A stretch of DNA of 15,386 nt from Flavobacteriales bacterium (GTDB lineage: Bacteria; Bacteroidota; Bacteroidia; NS11-12g; UBA955): positions 1 through 15,386 of the forward strand of contig CANFVI010000024.1 in NCBI GenBank assembly GCA_947450405.1, given 5' to 3'. The notes beneath the pieces were generated by a model. It did no database searches, was not told the origin of the DNA, and worked only from the letters and a program-made list of their open reading frames with translations. This document shows positions 1 to 7,443 of the stretch, piece by piece. The position numbers and the translations under genes are program-made. How positions within the stretch are numbered: the first letter of the stretch is position 1; each line of letters begins with the position of its first letter.

Positions 1-762
1 AAAAAACTAAAACAGCATTACCCGTGCTTAATAAAATCTACGTTTTTGGGAGCACATGCCTTTCCCGTTGAATATAAAAACAACCAACAAGGGTATATCG
101 ATTTAATTATCAATGAAATGTTGCCCGTAATTGTTCAAGAACAATTGGCAGATCATATTGATGTTTTTTGCGACAAAGGATTTTTTACCGTGGAACAGAC
201 CGCACAAATATTGTCGGAAGCTGCCAAGTTGGGCATTCCTGCTAAGATTCACGCCAATGAGCTCGGATTAACTGGAGGGGTTCAAGTTGCCGTGGAGCAC
301 AGAGCTTGGAGTGCAGATCACCTTGAGCACTGCGAAGAAAATGAAATTGCAGCGTTCAGACATGGGTTTTCTCAAAACTACGGTGGAACCATGCCCGTTG
401 CCTTGCCAGGAACTTCCTACTTTTTAGGAATTCCTTATGCTCCAACAAAACGATTCATGGAAAATGGATTGCCTGTTGCCTTGGCAACTGATTTTAATCC
501 AGGTTCAAGTCCGCTTTGCTCTTTGCAAACCATTTGGGCATTGGCTTGCACCCAAATGAAAATGATGCCCGTTGAAGCCTTTCATGCAATTACTTGCAAC
601 GCTGCCAGAGCACTTCGATTAGAAAACGAAGTGGGTAGTTTGGCGGTTGGCATGCGTGCCGATTTTGTTGTTACCAATACCAAAGAAGCCATCAAAGGAA
701 TCCCATATTTTATGGGTCAAAATCACATCGAGGCTACTTTTGTGTTAGGTGAAAGAATTTAG
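1..762 (+). CDS. hutI: Imidazolonepropionase HutI, C-terminal part (5' end outside window)
   Basis: Hydrolyses imidazolone-5-propionate to N-formimidoyl-glutamate, the third step of histidine degradation; a cytosolic, metal-dependent amidohydrolase (EC 3.5.2.7). The frame is open from the first base, so about 253 residues of a protein usually just over 400 long are present, and the true start lies upstream. Family signatures are clear: STFLGAHAFP (nt 37-66), DVFCDKGFF, KIHANE with a metal-ligand His (codon 250-252), SADHLEH, and ALATDFNPGSS with the conserved metal-ligand Asp (codon 490-492), then a C-terminal RADFVV. A TTG at 46 is not the start, because GAHAFP belongs to the middle of the family and the frame continues upstream. 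The stop codon overlaps the stop of the convergent GH31 gene by 4 nt. It is a housekeeping gene and marks ordinary chromosome. Confidence 0.97.
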   Translation, partial: KKLKQHYPCLIKSTFLGAHAFPVEYKNNQQGYIDLIINEMLPVIVQEQLADHIDVFCDKGFFTVEQTAQILSEAAKLGIPAKIHANELGLTGGVQVAVEHRAWSADHLEHCEENEIAAFRHGFSQNYGGTMPVALPGTSYFLGIPYAPTKRFMENGLPVALATDFNPGSSPLCSLQTIWALACTQMKMMPVEAFHAITCNAARALRLENEVGSLAVGMRADFVVTNTKEAIKGIPYFMGQNHIEATFVLGERI

Positions 763-3317
763 TTTGTTGTAAACGATATTTTTAATCTATCCGCACTGGG
801 CCACGGTGTTGTAATGTAATACGTTGGAGTGGCGGTTTCTGTAATTTTCTCTACTTTATACAAGTCTTGTTTGAGTCCAAAATGCGAGCCCTTTTGTTTG
901 TTCGCAATAACTTCTTTTTTATCTATCGCAAACTTTGGTGAAACTCGATTCTGTATACCATGAATGACAAATTGGATAAATGTAAAGTCGGTTTTTCTTT
1001 TTCCTCCAATGCGTTCAATTTCAACTTCATGGGATGTTGAGTTTTTCCCTGTGCCCTTGAATTGGTATTCGTAATAGTCGGTAAAGTTTTCATTTTTGAG
1101 GGACATTCCATCGTCGTTGTATACTGTTCCAAAATAATATCCCTCATCATTCACATATACATGCAACAAAAGCGTGTCTGATTTACTTTGGGTGTTTTCT
1201 ATTTTTGAGGGAATGATTTCAGGAATTACAGCACCCGCTTTTACAAAAATTGGTAATTGACTCATTGGTGCTGCCACAAATGCAGTTGTGCCTTGTTTAT
1301 AGCGAATATCGCTGTGTATGGAGTACCATTCTGCTGTTTTTGAATCGGTTTCAGGGAAATAAACTTCCGTGCTTTTTGCATTGCTGCGAACCGGACAAAC
1401 TAGGATATCACTTCCCAAAACAAATTGACTTTCAAATTTTTCATTGAAGCAATTGCTGGCATTTTTATTCGAAATAAAGTAACCCATTGATTTTAAAACC
1501 GGCGATTCATTGTTTTTCATTGCAGAATACAAATACGGCATGAGCCTGTATCTCAAATTCATATAATATCGGTTCAACTCCGTGTTAATGTCGCCAAAGC
1601 ACCAAGGCTCGCTAGACGGCATGTCAATCATTTTATGGGCCCTATAAAAAGGGGTAAAGGCAGCAATCGACATCCACCTAGTCATCAGTTCTGGTGTGGC
1701 TGGATTCATAAATCCTCCTACATCGGCACCCACGAAATCGAGACCGCACAACGACATGTTTCCCAACATTTTAAAGCTGAGCATCATGTGGTCGTCGGTA
1801 GCTACATTGTCGCCGGTCCATACTGCGGCATAGCGTTGCACTCCGGCAAATCCTGCCCGGGTTAACGTGAAAACGCGTTTATTCAAAAGTGTTTCAGCAC
1901 CTTCTCGGGTGGCACGAGCCATTTGCATGCCGTAAATGTTTCTGTTTTGTGTGAGGTTGCTCAAATGTCCCTCACGATTAAAACGAATATAACTCGGCAC
2001 CTCTTTTCCCCAAGCTGCCGGTTCGTTCATGTCGTTCCACAAACCAGAAATCCCCAAATCCGTGTAAAATTTCACTGAATTGCTCCACCAATCGCGGGCC
2101 TTTGGATTTGTAAAATCGGGAAAGTTGCACAGGCCTGGCCAAACCCCGGCTTCGTAATTTTTGCCATTGGGATATTTCAAAAAGAGGTCTTGTTTGAGGG
2201 CATTTTCAAATGCAGGATAGCCTTGTTCAACTTTAATTCCAGGATCGAGAATGGTAATGATATTCACTCCTTGATTTTTGAGGGATTCAACCATGCTTTT
2301 CGGATTTGGAAACTGTTTGTTGTCGAATGTAAACACTTTACAGGCATCCATGTAATGGATATCCAAATGGATGGCATCGAGTGGAAGGTTTTTACGCTTA
2401 AAATCATTGGCGAGGTTCAATACTTCATCTTGTGATTTGTAACTCCAACGAGATTGATGAAATCCCAAACTCCATTTTGGTGGGAGGGGAGTGTAACCTG
2501 TTAACTTACGATATTTTGAACTAATCTCTTCAACAGATTGTCCGAGTATCAGATAATACCGGAGGTGATCGTCTTCCACTGAAATGGAGGTGTAATCGCA
2601 AGCTGCCCCAAAATTGAAATAACTTTTGCTCGAATGGTCGAGGTAAATTCCATACAAATTGTTTGTGGTTCCTGCAATATAAAAAGGGACAGAAACATAG
2701 AGTGGATCTTGGTCTAAGCTGTAAGCAGGCACATCTGAATTCCACATTGTGTAGGCGTTTCCACGGCGGTTAATGGGGCCTGTTTTTTCACCCAATCCCA
2801 TGAAAAATTCACCGTCGTTAATTACAAAGTTTTTACTGATTTTATGGTCTTCGTTTACCCAGTTTAAGTCGGCATTGTCACTGAGAATTTCGAACAAATT
2901 GATCCCATCTACCACAAGTGCTTTTTTCGAAATCCTAAAATTATAAGGGAGTTTTTTTATTTCAATCTGATAATTACCAATAGAATAAACTTCGAATGAA
3001 TCTGATTTTCTATTCTCGTGTTTTTCGAATTTAAATCTACTTGGAATGGTTAAGATTTCTGTCCTTTTTTCATTTGAAACCGCATATGATTGATGCCATT
3101 TTTGACTGTTATTTTTTGGAAAATAGGAGAATTCGAAATAATCGATGCTGCCATTGTTTTTATTTGCCATTGGAATAACATCAAGTTGAAATTCATTTGT
3201 CTGAATGACCAAATTGGTTTTGTTGATTATTTCGATGGACGTGACATTATTTGGAATATTCTGAGCAGTTGCAGAAATGGAAATACACAGTGCAATCAGG
3301 GTAAGATATAAACGCAT
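759..3317 (-). CDS. Secreted glycoside hydrolase family 31 (alpha-glucosidase/alpha-xylosidase type)
   Basis: Retaining alpha-glycosidase of family GH31, predicted to act in the periplasm or outside the cell. 852 aa. A Sec signal peptide (MRLYLTLIALCISISATA, then QN) leads into an N-terminal beta-sandwich (about 25-260, including GLGEKTG and RRGNAYTMWNSD), the (beta/alpha)8 catalytic barrel (about 275-600) and C-terminal beta domains (FVKAGAVIP, YNDDGMS). The catalytic nucleophile is Asp429 in GLWNDMNEP. The acid/base is Asp503 in WTGDN, followed by GADVGGF, which is typical of the family. Both catalytic residues are present and the length is normal, so it should be active. Substrate (alpha-glucan, xyloglucan side chains or another alpha-glycoside) cannot be decided from sequence. 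It follows the esterase gene by 45 nt and probably shares its transcript. It ends by overlapping hutI tail to tail with no terminator hairpin between them. Confidence 0.96.
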   Translation of the reverse strand: MRLYLTLIALCISISATAQNIPNNVTSIEIINKTNLVIQTNEFQLDVIPMANKNNGSIDYFEFSYFPKNNSQKWHQSYAVSNEKRTEILTIPSRFKFEKHENRKSDSFEVYSIGNYQIEIKKLPYNFRISKKALVVDGINLFEILSDNADLNWVNEDHKISKNFVINDGEFFMGLGEKTGPINRRGNAYTMWNSDVPAYSLDQDPLYVSVPFYIAGTTNNLYGIYLDHSSKSYFNFGAACDYTSISVEDDHLRYYLILGQSVEEISSKYRKLTGYTPLPPKWSLGFHQSRWSYKSQDEVLNLANDFKRKNLPLDAIHLDIHYMDACKVFTFDNKQFPNPKSMVESLKNQGVNIITILDPGIKVEQGYPAFENALKQDLFLKYPNGKNYEAGVWPGLCNFPDFTNPKARDWWSNSVKFYTDLGISGLWNDMNEPAAWGKEVPSYIRFNREGHLSNLTQNRNIYGMQMARATREGAETLLNKRVFTLTRAGFAGVQRYAAVWTGDNVATDDHMMLSFKMLGNMSLCGLDFVGADVGGFMNPATPELMTRWMSIAAFTPFYRAHKMIDMPSSEPWCFGDINTELNRYYMNLRYRLMPYLYSAMKNNESPVLKSMGYFISNKNASNCFNEKFESQFVLGSDILVCPVRSNAKSTEVYFPETDSKTAEWYSIHSDIRYKQGTTAFVAAPMSQLPIFVKAGAVIPEIIPSKIENTQSKSDTLLLHVYVNDEGYYFGTVYNDDGMSLKNENFTDYYEYQFKGTGKNSTSHEVEIERIGGKRKTDFTFIQFVIHGIQNRVSPKFAIDKKEVIANKQKGSHFGLKQDLYKVEKITETATPTYYITTPWPSADRLKISFTTN

Positions 3318-3362
3318 AATTTGGAAATGTGGTTGTTTTTTTGTATATTAAGTATCTAGAAA

Positions 3363-4169
3363 TTAACGTTTTTGGCTGAAGAGCCAAGGCAATAAATCTG
3401 GTTCGGCAAAGGCTGAATCCCAACTGTTGTGATTGGCTTCAGGGTAAATGGATATGCGAACATTATTGGAATGATTTTTTAAATATTCCGCCAATTCAAT
3501 GCTGTTTTCAGGTGGTACAATGTCGTCTTTGGCACCATGGAAAAACCACCATTTGGTTTTTCTAGTTTTGCGGGGTTGGGTAATTTTCCCTCCACCACAA
3601 ATGGGAAAAGCGGCGGCGAACATTTTTGGCATTCTGCGCACCAGTTCAACGGTTCCCATTCCTCCCATAGAAAGTCCACCGATGTATATTTGCCTTACAT
3701 CTACATATTGTCTGTCGTACAAATATTTGGTAAACGCCATCAGTAATTTCATGGCTTTGGTAGGTACAGAATCAGAGGTAAAGGTAAAATGGGGTTTCCC
3801 GGTGCTGTCGACAATGCGTTCCACATTGCTCCAATAGCTGTTTGCAGGACATTGAGGGAAGATAGCAATCATGGGGTATTTTGTAATTGCTGCGTTATAT
3901 AACCAATCGGCCCCGTGCGACAATTGGTCGTTGTTATTGTTGCCGCGTTCACCGGAGCCATGTAAAAAGATCACCAAGGGAAGTGGTTCTTCCGAAGTGG
4001 TATATGAAGCATAAATTCTGTAGGGAAGGGTATCTTGTCCCAGAATAAAATAGGCTTTTTTGTAATTTGAATCTATGTTTGAGGGAGATATTTGGGCATT
4101 GGATTTAATCATGCTCAATGAACCCATGAGAAATAGCACCAGCAATTTAAAAATGAAAGACTTTTGCAT
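3363..4169 (-). CDS. Secreted alpha/beta-hydrolase esterase (COG4099-type, dienelactone-hydrolase/phospholipase-like)
   Basis: 268 aa with an N-terminal signal peptide (MQKSFIFKLLVLFLMGSLSM...SNA), so predicted periplasmic or secreted. The alpha/beta-hydrolase catalytic set is complete: oxyanion-hole segment FLHGSGERG (about 68-76), nucleophile Ser167 in GGLSMGG (a GxSxG elbow), Asp216 in HGAKDDIVPP and His247 in ANHNSWDSAF. This pattern matches predicted polysaccharide or polyester esterases that are often encoded next to glycoside hydrolases in Bacteroidota. A role in removing ester groups from the glycan attacked by the downstream GH31 enzyme is inferred from context only. It is the first gene of the esterase-GH31 pair. 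Its ATG (4167-4169) lies 4 nt from the 42-nt repeat that borders the island, so its promoter probably lies within or across that repeat. Confidence 0.88.
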   Translation of the reverse strand: MQKSFIFKLLVLFLMGSLSMIKSNAQISPSNIDSNYKKAYFILGQDTLPYRIYASYTTSEEPLPLVIFLHGSGERGNNNNDQLSHGADWLYNAAITKYPMIAIFPQCPANSYWSNVERIVDSTGKPHFTFTSDSVPTKAMKLLMAFTKYLYDRQYVDVRQIYIGGLSMGGMGTVELVRRMPKMFAAAFPICGGGKITQPRKTRKTKWWFFHGAKDDIVPPENSIELAEYLKNHSNNVRISIYPEANHNSWDSAFAEPDLLPWLFSQKR

Positions 4170-4173
4170 GCGC

Positions 4174-4215
4174 TACAAATATCTTCAAAAAAATGGATTT
4201 GTGGATTGAATGGAG
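4174..4215 (+). repeat. Left copy of 42-nt imperfect direct repeat bordering the island
   Basis: The copy reads TACAA-A-TATCTTCAAAAAAATGGAT, then 7 divergent bases, then TTGAATGGAG. The right copy at 14518-14559 is in the same orientation and matches at 36 of 42 positions, including an unbroken 19-nt block and the last 10 nt. In both copies a CATG precedes the repeat with the same 3-nt gap. Here the CAT is the reversed start codon of the esterase, so the repeat is also the 5' leader or promoter of that gene. On the minus strand it contains GATATTTG, a 7/8 match to the TAnnTTTG box. It may be an attachment-site or target duplication from island insertion, or a shared leader element. Confidence 0.7.
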
Positions 4216-4222
4216 TTCAAAT

Positions 4223-4254
4223 AAAAAGAGCTCCGTTTGTGGAGCTCATTTTAT
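4223..4254 (-). terminator. Intrinsic terminator hairpin (possibly bidirectional)
   Basis: Perfect 7-bp GC-rich stem, GAGCTCC (4228-4234) and GGAGCTC (4241-4247), with a 6-nt loop. On the minus strand the stem is followed by TTTTTAT; on the plus strand by ATTTTATATT. It sits 72 nt past the minus-strand stop at 4319 of the remnant reading frame and upstream of the esterase start, so its likely job was to end transcription of that remnant and keep it out of the esterase promoter. Confidence 0.65.
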
Positions 4255-4318
4255 ATTGGAATTATGTAATTATAATTACGGAATTATTACAAAGATTTCT
4301 AAAATTAAAATTTAGGAA

Positions 4319-4525
4319 TTAATTAAGCGCAAGGCATTGTGCAACTTCGTTCCAAATCTCATCATTTATTATGCCATCTTTTCGCCATTTCCGTAAATCA
4401 GAAAGTCCATCAAAGGAAGATCTTATTGCAATTTCTAAAACTAATTTGGTCACAGAGTTTTGTTCAATCCCAATAAATAGTCGACTTCTGTTTGTCTCAG
4501 GTAATATACTATAATTACACCAATT
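4319..4525 (-). pseudogene. C-terminal remnant of an unrecognised gene, no start codon
   Basis: A 68-codon open stretch with protein-like composition but no ATG: upstream it runs directly into an in-frame TGA at 4526-4528. The translation includes SRLFIGIEQ, KLVLEIAIRSSFDG, LSDLRKWRKDGIINDEIW and NEVAQCLALN before a TAA stop. The amphipathic charged C-terminus, and the terminator hairpin 72 nt past the stop, argue that this was the end of a real gene whose 5' part was lost. I do not recognise the family. A GTG at 4451-4453 could in principle start a 44-aa product, but that is less likely than decay. Confidence 0.4.
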
Positions 4526-4667
4526 TCAGAATCTAAATCTTGATTTTTTCAATTATTTAATATTTATAAGAGATAGATTTTTTCGTATTATTTCATTTGT
4601 GAATTAATTAATATAGTCTGCAAAGTTTTTTTTATAATTGTTGTGATTTTATTTAAATTTGAATATT

Positions 4668-4988
4668 ATGAAATTAAAAATATATTATTTATCGACTTCT
4701 TCAGAGGGTGAAGATATAGCTGAGGAAACAATTCAAATTGAAATTGAATTGGATTTAAAAATAGAAAACAATATTGAAAATCAAGGTTTATTTAATTTAC
4801 TAAATAAATTTGGATGGGATAATGAAATAAAAATTACTTCTTTAGTAATTGATAAAATTGGTGAAATTCCAAATCGTGATGAATTCCATTCTAGATATTA
4901 CGTTATTGGTGCTGATAATTATAATGTAGAACTTTCTCAAGATTTTTTTGATTACGGTGATAATTCTACAATGTATTTTAATTTGTAA
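4668..4988 (+). CDS. Small acidic hypothetical protein (106 aa)
   Basis: Not recognised. The ATG at 4668 gives 106 aa beginning MKLKIYYLSTSSEGED; a TTG at 4659 could add three residues but is less likely. The protein is strongly acidic (many Glu and Asp, few basic residues), has no signal peptide or membrane segment, and appears to alternate strands and one helix (LFNLLNKFGWDNEIKI). Acidic single-domain orphans of this kind are often immunity proteins or antitoxins, but nothing adjacent supports that here. TAAATTTG at 4654-4661 fits the Bacteroidota -7 box TAnnTTTG and ends 7 nt before the ATG, which would give a nearly leaderless mRNA; no good -33 box is seen. It is the only plus-strand gene inside the island and one of the most AT-rich. 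Confidence 0.55.
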   Translation: MKLKIYYLSTSSEGEDIAEETIQIEIELDLKIENNIENQGLFNLLNKFGWDNEIKITSLVIDKIGEIPNRDEFHSRYYVIGADNYNVELSQDFFDYGDNSTMYFNL

Positions 4989-5026
4989 AAGATTTTAAAA
5001 ATATGTGATTTCAGCGCTAACGGATT

Positions 5027-5068
5027 TTGCTCTTTCAAAATGCTAGATAATACAAATCAAAAGAGCAA
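5027..5068. repeat. Inverted repeat, 9-bp arms
   Basis: TTGCTCTTT (5027-5035) and its exact complement AAAGAGCAA (5060-5068) enclose a 24-nt loop, 39 nt past the stop of the 106-aa gene. It is placed like a terminator but lacks a T-run and has a long loop, so a mRNA 3'-end structure is possible but weakly supported. Confidence 0.3.
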
Positions 5069-5191
5069 TTTGATTTTGCTAAAAAATATACATTAATACG
5101 GGTTGTAATATTTTAGGTTAATTGATTTCCAAATGGAAGTGAAAATATTGCTAAGATTTAAGTAAATAAATTTTTAACCAAGAAAAAAATT

Positions 5192-5398
5192 AAAGTTGCG
5201 TTTGAAACTATAATTGTTTAACAAGGTTATCGAATACTTAGAGTAAGTAGTTGCTTTTTATTTGAAATTGCAAAAGAATTAAAAGTAAAAAAACTCTTTG
5301 TTGTTGCTTTTGGAGGTTAAGTAATTGGTCCTTTAATTTTCCAGGATGGTGGTAAGATATTCGGGCTTTTTAGTAGACCTTTCAAAATAAAGCATTAG
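5192..5398 (+). pseudogene. Possible decayed reading frame with two internal stops
   Basis: One plus-strand frame reads protein-like text across two in-frame TAA codons (5219-5221 and 5318-5320) to a TAG at 5396: KVAFETIIV*, then QGYRILRVSSCFLFEIAKEL and VKKLFVVAFGG*, then VIGPLIFQDGGKIFGLFSRP. No start codon is seen and the family is not recognised. AT-rich DNA can produce such text by chance, so this is only a candidate remnant. Confidence 0.22.
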
Positions 5399-5583
5399 CT
5401 ATTATTATTTCATTTGAGTATTTTGGGACTTAAAAACAATATCTAAAATTTCAAATCATACTTCCTTTTTACTTTTAATGACGCTGATTACAACATTAGT
5501 GAGGGTAAATAGATAAAAATAATTAGTATTATATATTTTGTTTAGTAAAAAATAAATCCTCATTTTAAAACAATTCAAGGTTA

Positions 5584-6366
5584 TTATTTATTTTTTTTCA
5601 GCTCTTCTATCTCATTTTTTAATTCCTTGAGCAATTTGATTTCTTCTGAATCACCTTCTTTATTTATTTGATTCATTTGATCAATAAAAATACTATTGAT
5701 TAAAGAAAGCCCCAAAATGCTGCCTGTAAACACGATAAACACAAAATAGAATTTTGCAAATGCAGTAAATAACGCTGATGAATGATATTGAATTTCCTTT
5801 ACAACATCCGAAAACCCATCCCCCGAAAAGATTTTAAAAATGGTATAAAAACTTTCAAATGCATTATTAAAATACTCTGGTGCGAATCTTTTAAATAAAC
5901 TAAGTGAAACAAGTGAAATAATTGTAGTGTAAATAAAAAAAATAAACATTATAAATCCGACCCCCTTTAAGGCGTTAAATAACTGTTTGCTAATTCTTTT
6001 ACCTTCAGGAATATATTCGATTATACGAAGCAATTTGAAAATCCTGAGTGACCTCAAAACCATGAAGCCGGCAAACATTTCTAGGTCATTAATAAATAAT
6101 GCACCTAGGCTAGGCAATGAAAGTAAAATGGAGACAAAATCAATTTTGTTCCAACTGCTTTTAAAATAGGATCGTATATTCTGAATCGTATAAGAACTTA
6201 TTTTTACGCATATTTCAATACAAAAAAACAAAGTGAATAGAGAATCAATTATATCAAAAATTAAGTAATATGGCGATAGGACATTGAAGGAATGTAAATA
6301 AATTACGGCTACATTAAATAGGATTAAAATGTAAATAATATTGTCGTTGTAAAATATTTTTTTCAT
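5584..6366 (-). CDS. Single-domain voltage-gated-like cation channel (Ion_trans family)
   Basis: 260 aa, predicted inner-membrane six-helix ion channel subunit that would work as a tetramer. Segments: S1 about 10-28, S2 33-54, S3 72-92, S4 99-117, S5 134-157, pore loop 165-190, S6 203-228. S4 is a classic voltage sensor with basic residues at every third position (Arg105, Arg108, Lys111, Arg114). The pore reads FKIFSGDGFSDVV (filter about Ser181-Asp183) and lacks the TVGYG of potassium channels. An acidic filter residue instead resembles prokaryotic sodium/calcium channels. The C-terminus (about 238-258, EEIKLLKELKNEIEELKKNK) is a coiled coil, as in bacterial sodium channels. It lies 205 nt downstream of the putative defence operon on the same strand, with an inverted repeat in between, so it is probably expressed separately. 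Ion selectivity is inferred only. Confidence 0.85.
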   Translation of the reverse strand: MKKIFYNDNIIYILILFNVAVIYLHSFNVLSPYYLIFDIIDSLFTLFFCIEICVKISSYTIQNIRSYFKSSWNKIDFVSILLSLPSLGALFINDLEMFAGFMVLRSLRIFKLLRIIEYIPEGKRISKQLFNALKGVGFIMFIFFIYTTIISLVSLSLFKRFAPEYFNNAFESFYTIFKIFSGDGFSDVVKEIQYHSSALFTAFAKFYFVFIVFTGSILGLSLINSIFIDQMNQINKEGDSEEIKLLKELKNEIEELKKNK

Positions 6367-6406
6367 GTTTGAGTATATTTTGGCAACCCCAAAATTAAGA
6401 ATATTT

Positions 6407-6443
6407 CAAACTAAATAAAAATGTATAATTATTATTTAGTTTG
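6407..6443. promoter_or_regulatory. Perfect inverted repeat upstream of the channel gene (candidate operator)
   Basis: CAAACTAAATAA (6407-6418) and its exact complement TTATTTAGTTTG (6432-6443) are separated by 13 nt, about 40 nt upstream of the channel start. The arms are AT-rich and no T-run follows directly, so a dimeric regulator site is more likely than a terminator. On the minus strand TAATTTTG (complement of 6390-6397) fits the TAnnTTTG -7 box and lies between this repeat and the ATG, though no correctly spaced -33 box is visible. The rest of the 6367-6571 spacer holds nothing else recognisable. Confidence 0.45.
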
Positions 6444-6571
6444 TATATTACAAAATCAAAAAAAAACAAAATGCAAGAGTTTAGAATTTAATAAATAGCT
6501 TGATTTCAATGAATAAGTTCAAAAAAATCATTTGAATATGATAAAAACTAAATACAAATTTTATTTGTGTT

Positions 6572-7438
6572 TCAAAGTTGTTTTAAGTCAAAACCAAGCA
6601 TAAAAAAGGTTCTTTCTAACATTCGAATTGAAATATTTGGAATATTATTTTCATTACATTTTTTCATAATATATTCACAAATCCAAGTGGCAATAATATT
6701 TGCATTAAACCCATATTTATTGTTTTCAGGCTGTGATTTTCTCCTGAAGTTATTGAGTATTTCAACTTGCCTCAAACGATCATTCGCGCCATTACCGCCT
6801 CCAAAATTGTATAAGTAAAAGCATATTCTATCAATATTGTTTTTGATTTCAGTTGAGTCATTTTTTTCTCTGTATTGTAAATAGCTCTTTTCTAAAGTAT
6901 AATTAAGAAAAGCTGAAACTCTTGAATCATATATTAACAAATTATCAAATGTGTAAGAATAGATTTTAGTCCATCCACTTGACATTTTCACATCGTTAAA
7001 ATCATCATCGGTAATAAGGGTTGGTTCTTTTAAATAGGTGTTAACTTTTTTAACATATTCTACTAATTTATTTTCTCTAAAGAGTGTTAAAACTGTTTTT
7101 AAATTACCGTCCCAAACATTTCCCCAATCCAGAATATCTATCATTTCTACCAATAATTTTTGTGGTTCTTTTTCGAATTTTCCTGGATGTTGAAGCGTTG
7201 AAACCCATTTTTCCATTCTTTCGTTTTCTAAGTAATATAAATTATGGTCTTGGTATTTTGTAGCGACCTCAAAAAATGGTACAGTGTCAATGCTTTTAGA
7301 TTCTTTTTTACCATAGATAATACTATATTTTGCTTTAAATATGTTATCTTCTAGATATTCAAAGTAGCCAAAGGAATCAAGTAGATTAAACAATTCATTT
7401 TTTGTTAAATCTTTATTTAGGGTAGTTTTATTTTTCAT
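6572..7438 (-). CDS. Hypothetical protein of the putative defence operon, possible OGG-type glycosylase fold
   Basis: 288 aa, no signal peptide or membrane segment, so predicted cytosolic. No family is recognised with certainty. Residues about 100-185 are mainly helical and contain ILDWGNVWDG, then SSGWTKIYSYTFDN and LLIYDSRVSAFLNY. The 'S-S-G-W-T-K ... Y-D-S-R-V' pattern resembles what I recall of prokaryotic proteins annotated as 8-oxoguanine DNA glycosylase OGG fold, which often occur in defence neighbourhoods; this is a resemblance from memory, not a search result. A helix-rich C-terminus follows (FYLYNFGGGNGANDRLRQVE, IATWICEYIMKKC). If it is a glycosylase relative it could recognise or excise modified bases. 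It is the last gene of the operon, starting 5 nt after the stop of the 208-aa gene, which implies translational coupling. The ATG at 7438 is the first available. Confidence 0.7.
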   Translation of the reverse strand: MKNKTTLNKDLTKNELFNLLDSFGYFEYLEDNIFKAKYSIIYGKKESKSIDTVPFFEVATKYQDHNLYYLENERMEKWVSTLQHPGKFEKEPQKLLVEMIDILDWGNVWDGNLKTVLTLFRENKLVEYVKKVNTYLKEPTLITDDDFNDVKMSSGWTKIYSYTFDNLLIYDSRVSAFLNYTLEKSYLQYREKNDSTEIKNNIDRICFYLYNFGGGNGANDRLRQVEILNNFRRKSQPENNKYGFNANIIATWICEYIMKKCNENNIPNISIRMLERTFFMLGFDLKQL

Positions 7439-7443
7439 TTATT

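Larger units (their letters stand above)
4989..5583. other. Gene-poor AT-rich tract
   Basis: About 600 nt without an intact gene. It holds a 9-bp inverted repeat just after the 106-aa gene (5027-5068) and a broken reading frame at 5192-5398, both listed separately. The rest (5400-5583) shows only short frames with frequent stops on both strands and no stem-loop with a T-run. It looks like decaying DNA at the left end of the island. Confidence 0.5.

Noticed and set aside
46..48. TTG as the start of HutI
   Set aside because: The frame is open to base 1 and the upstream residues (IKSTFLGAHAFP) match the middle of the family, so the gene begins outside the window.
5584..6366. Potassium channel
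   Set aside because: No TVGYG/TVGYGD filter; the pore has an acidic SGDGF segment and the C-terminal coiled coil fits sodium/calcium-type channels better.
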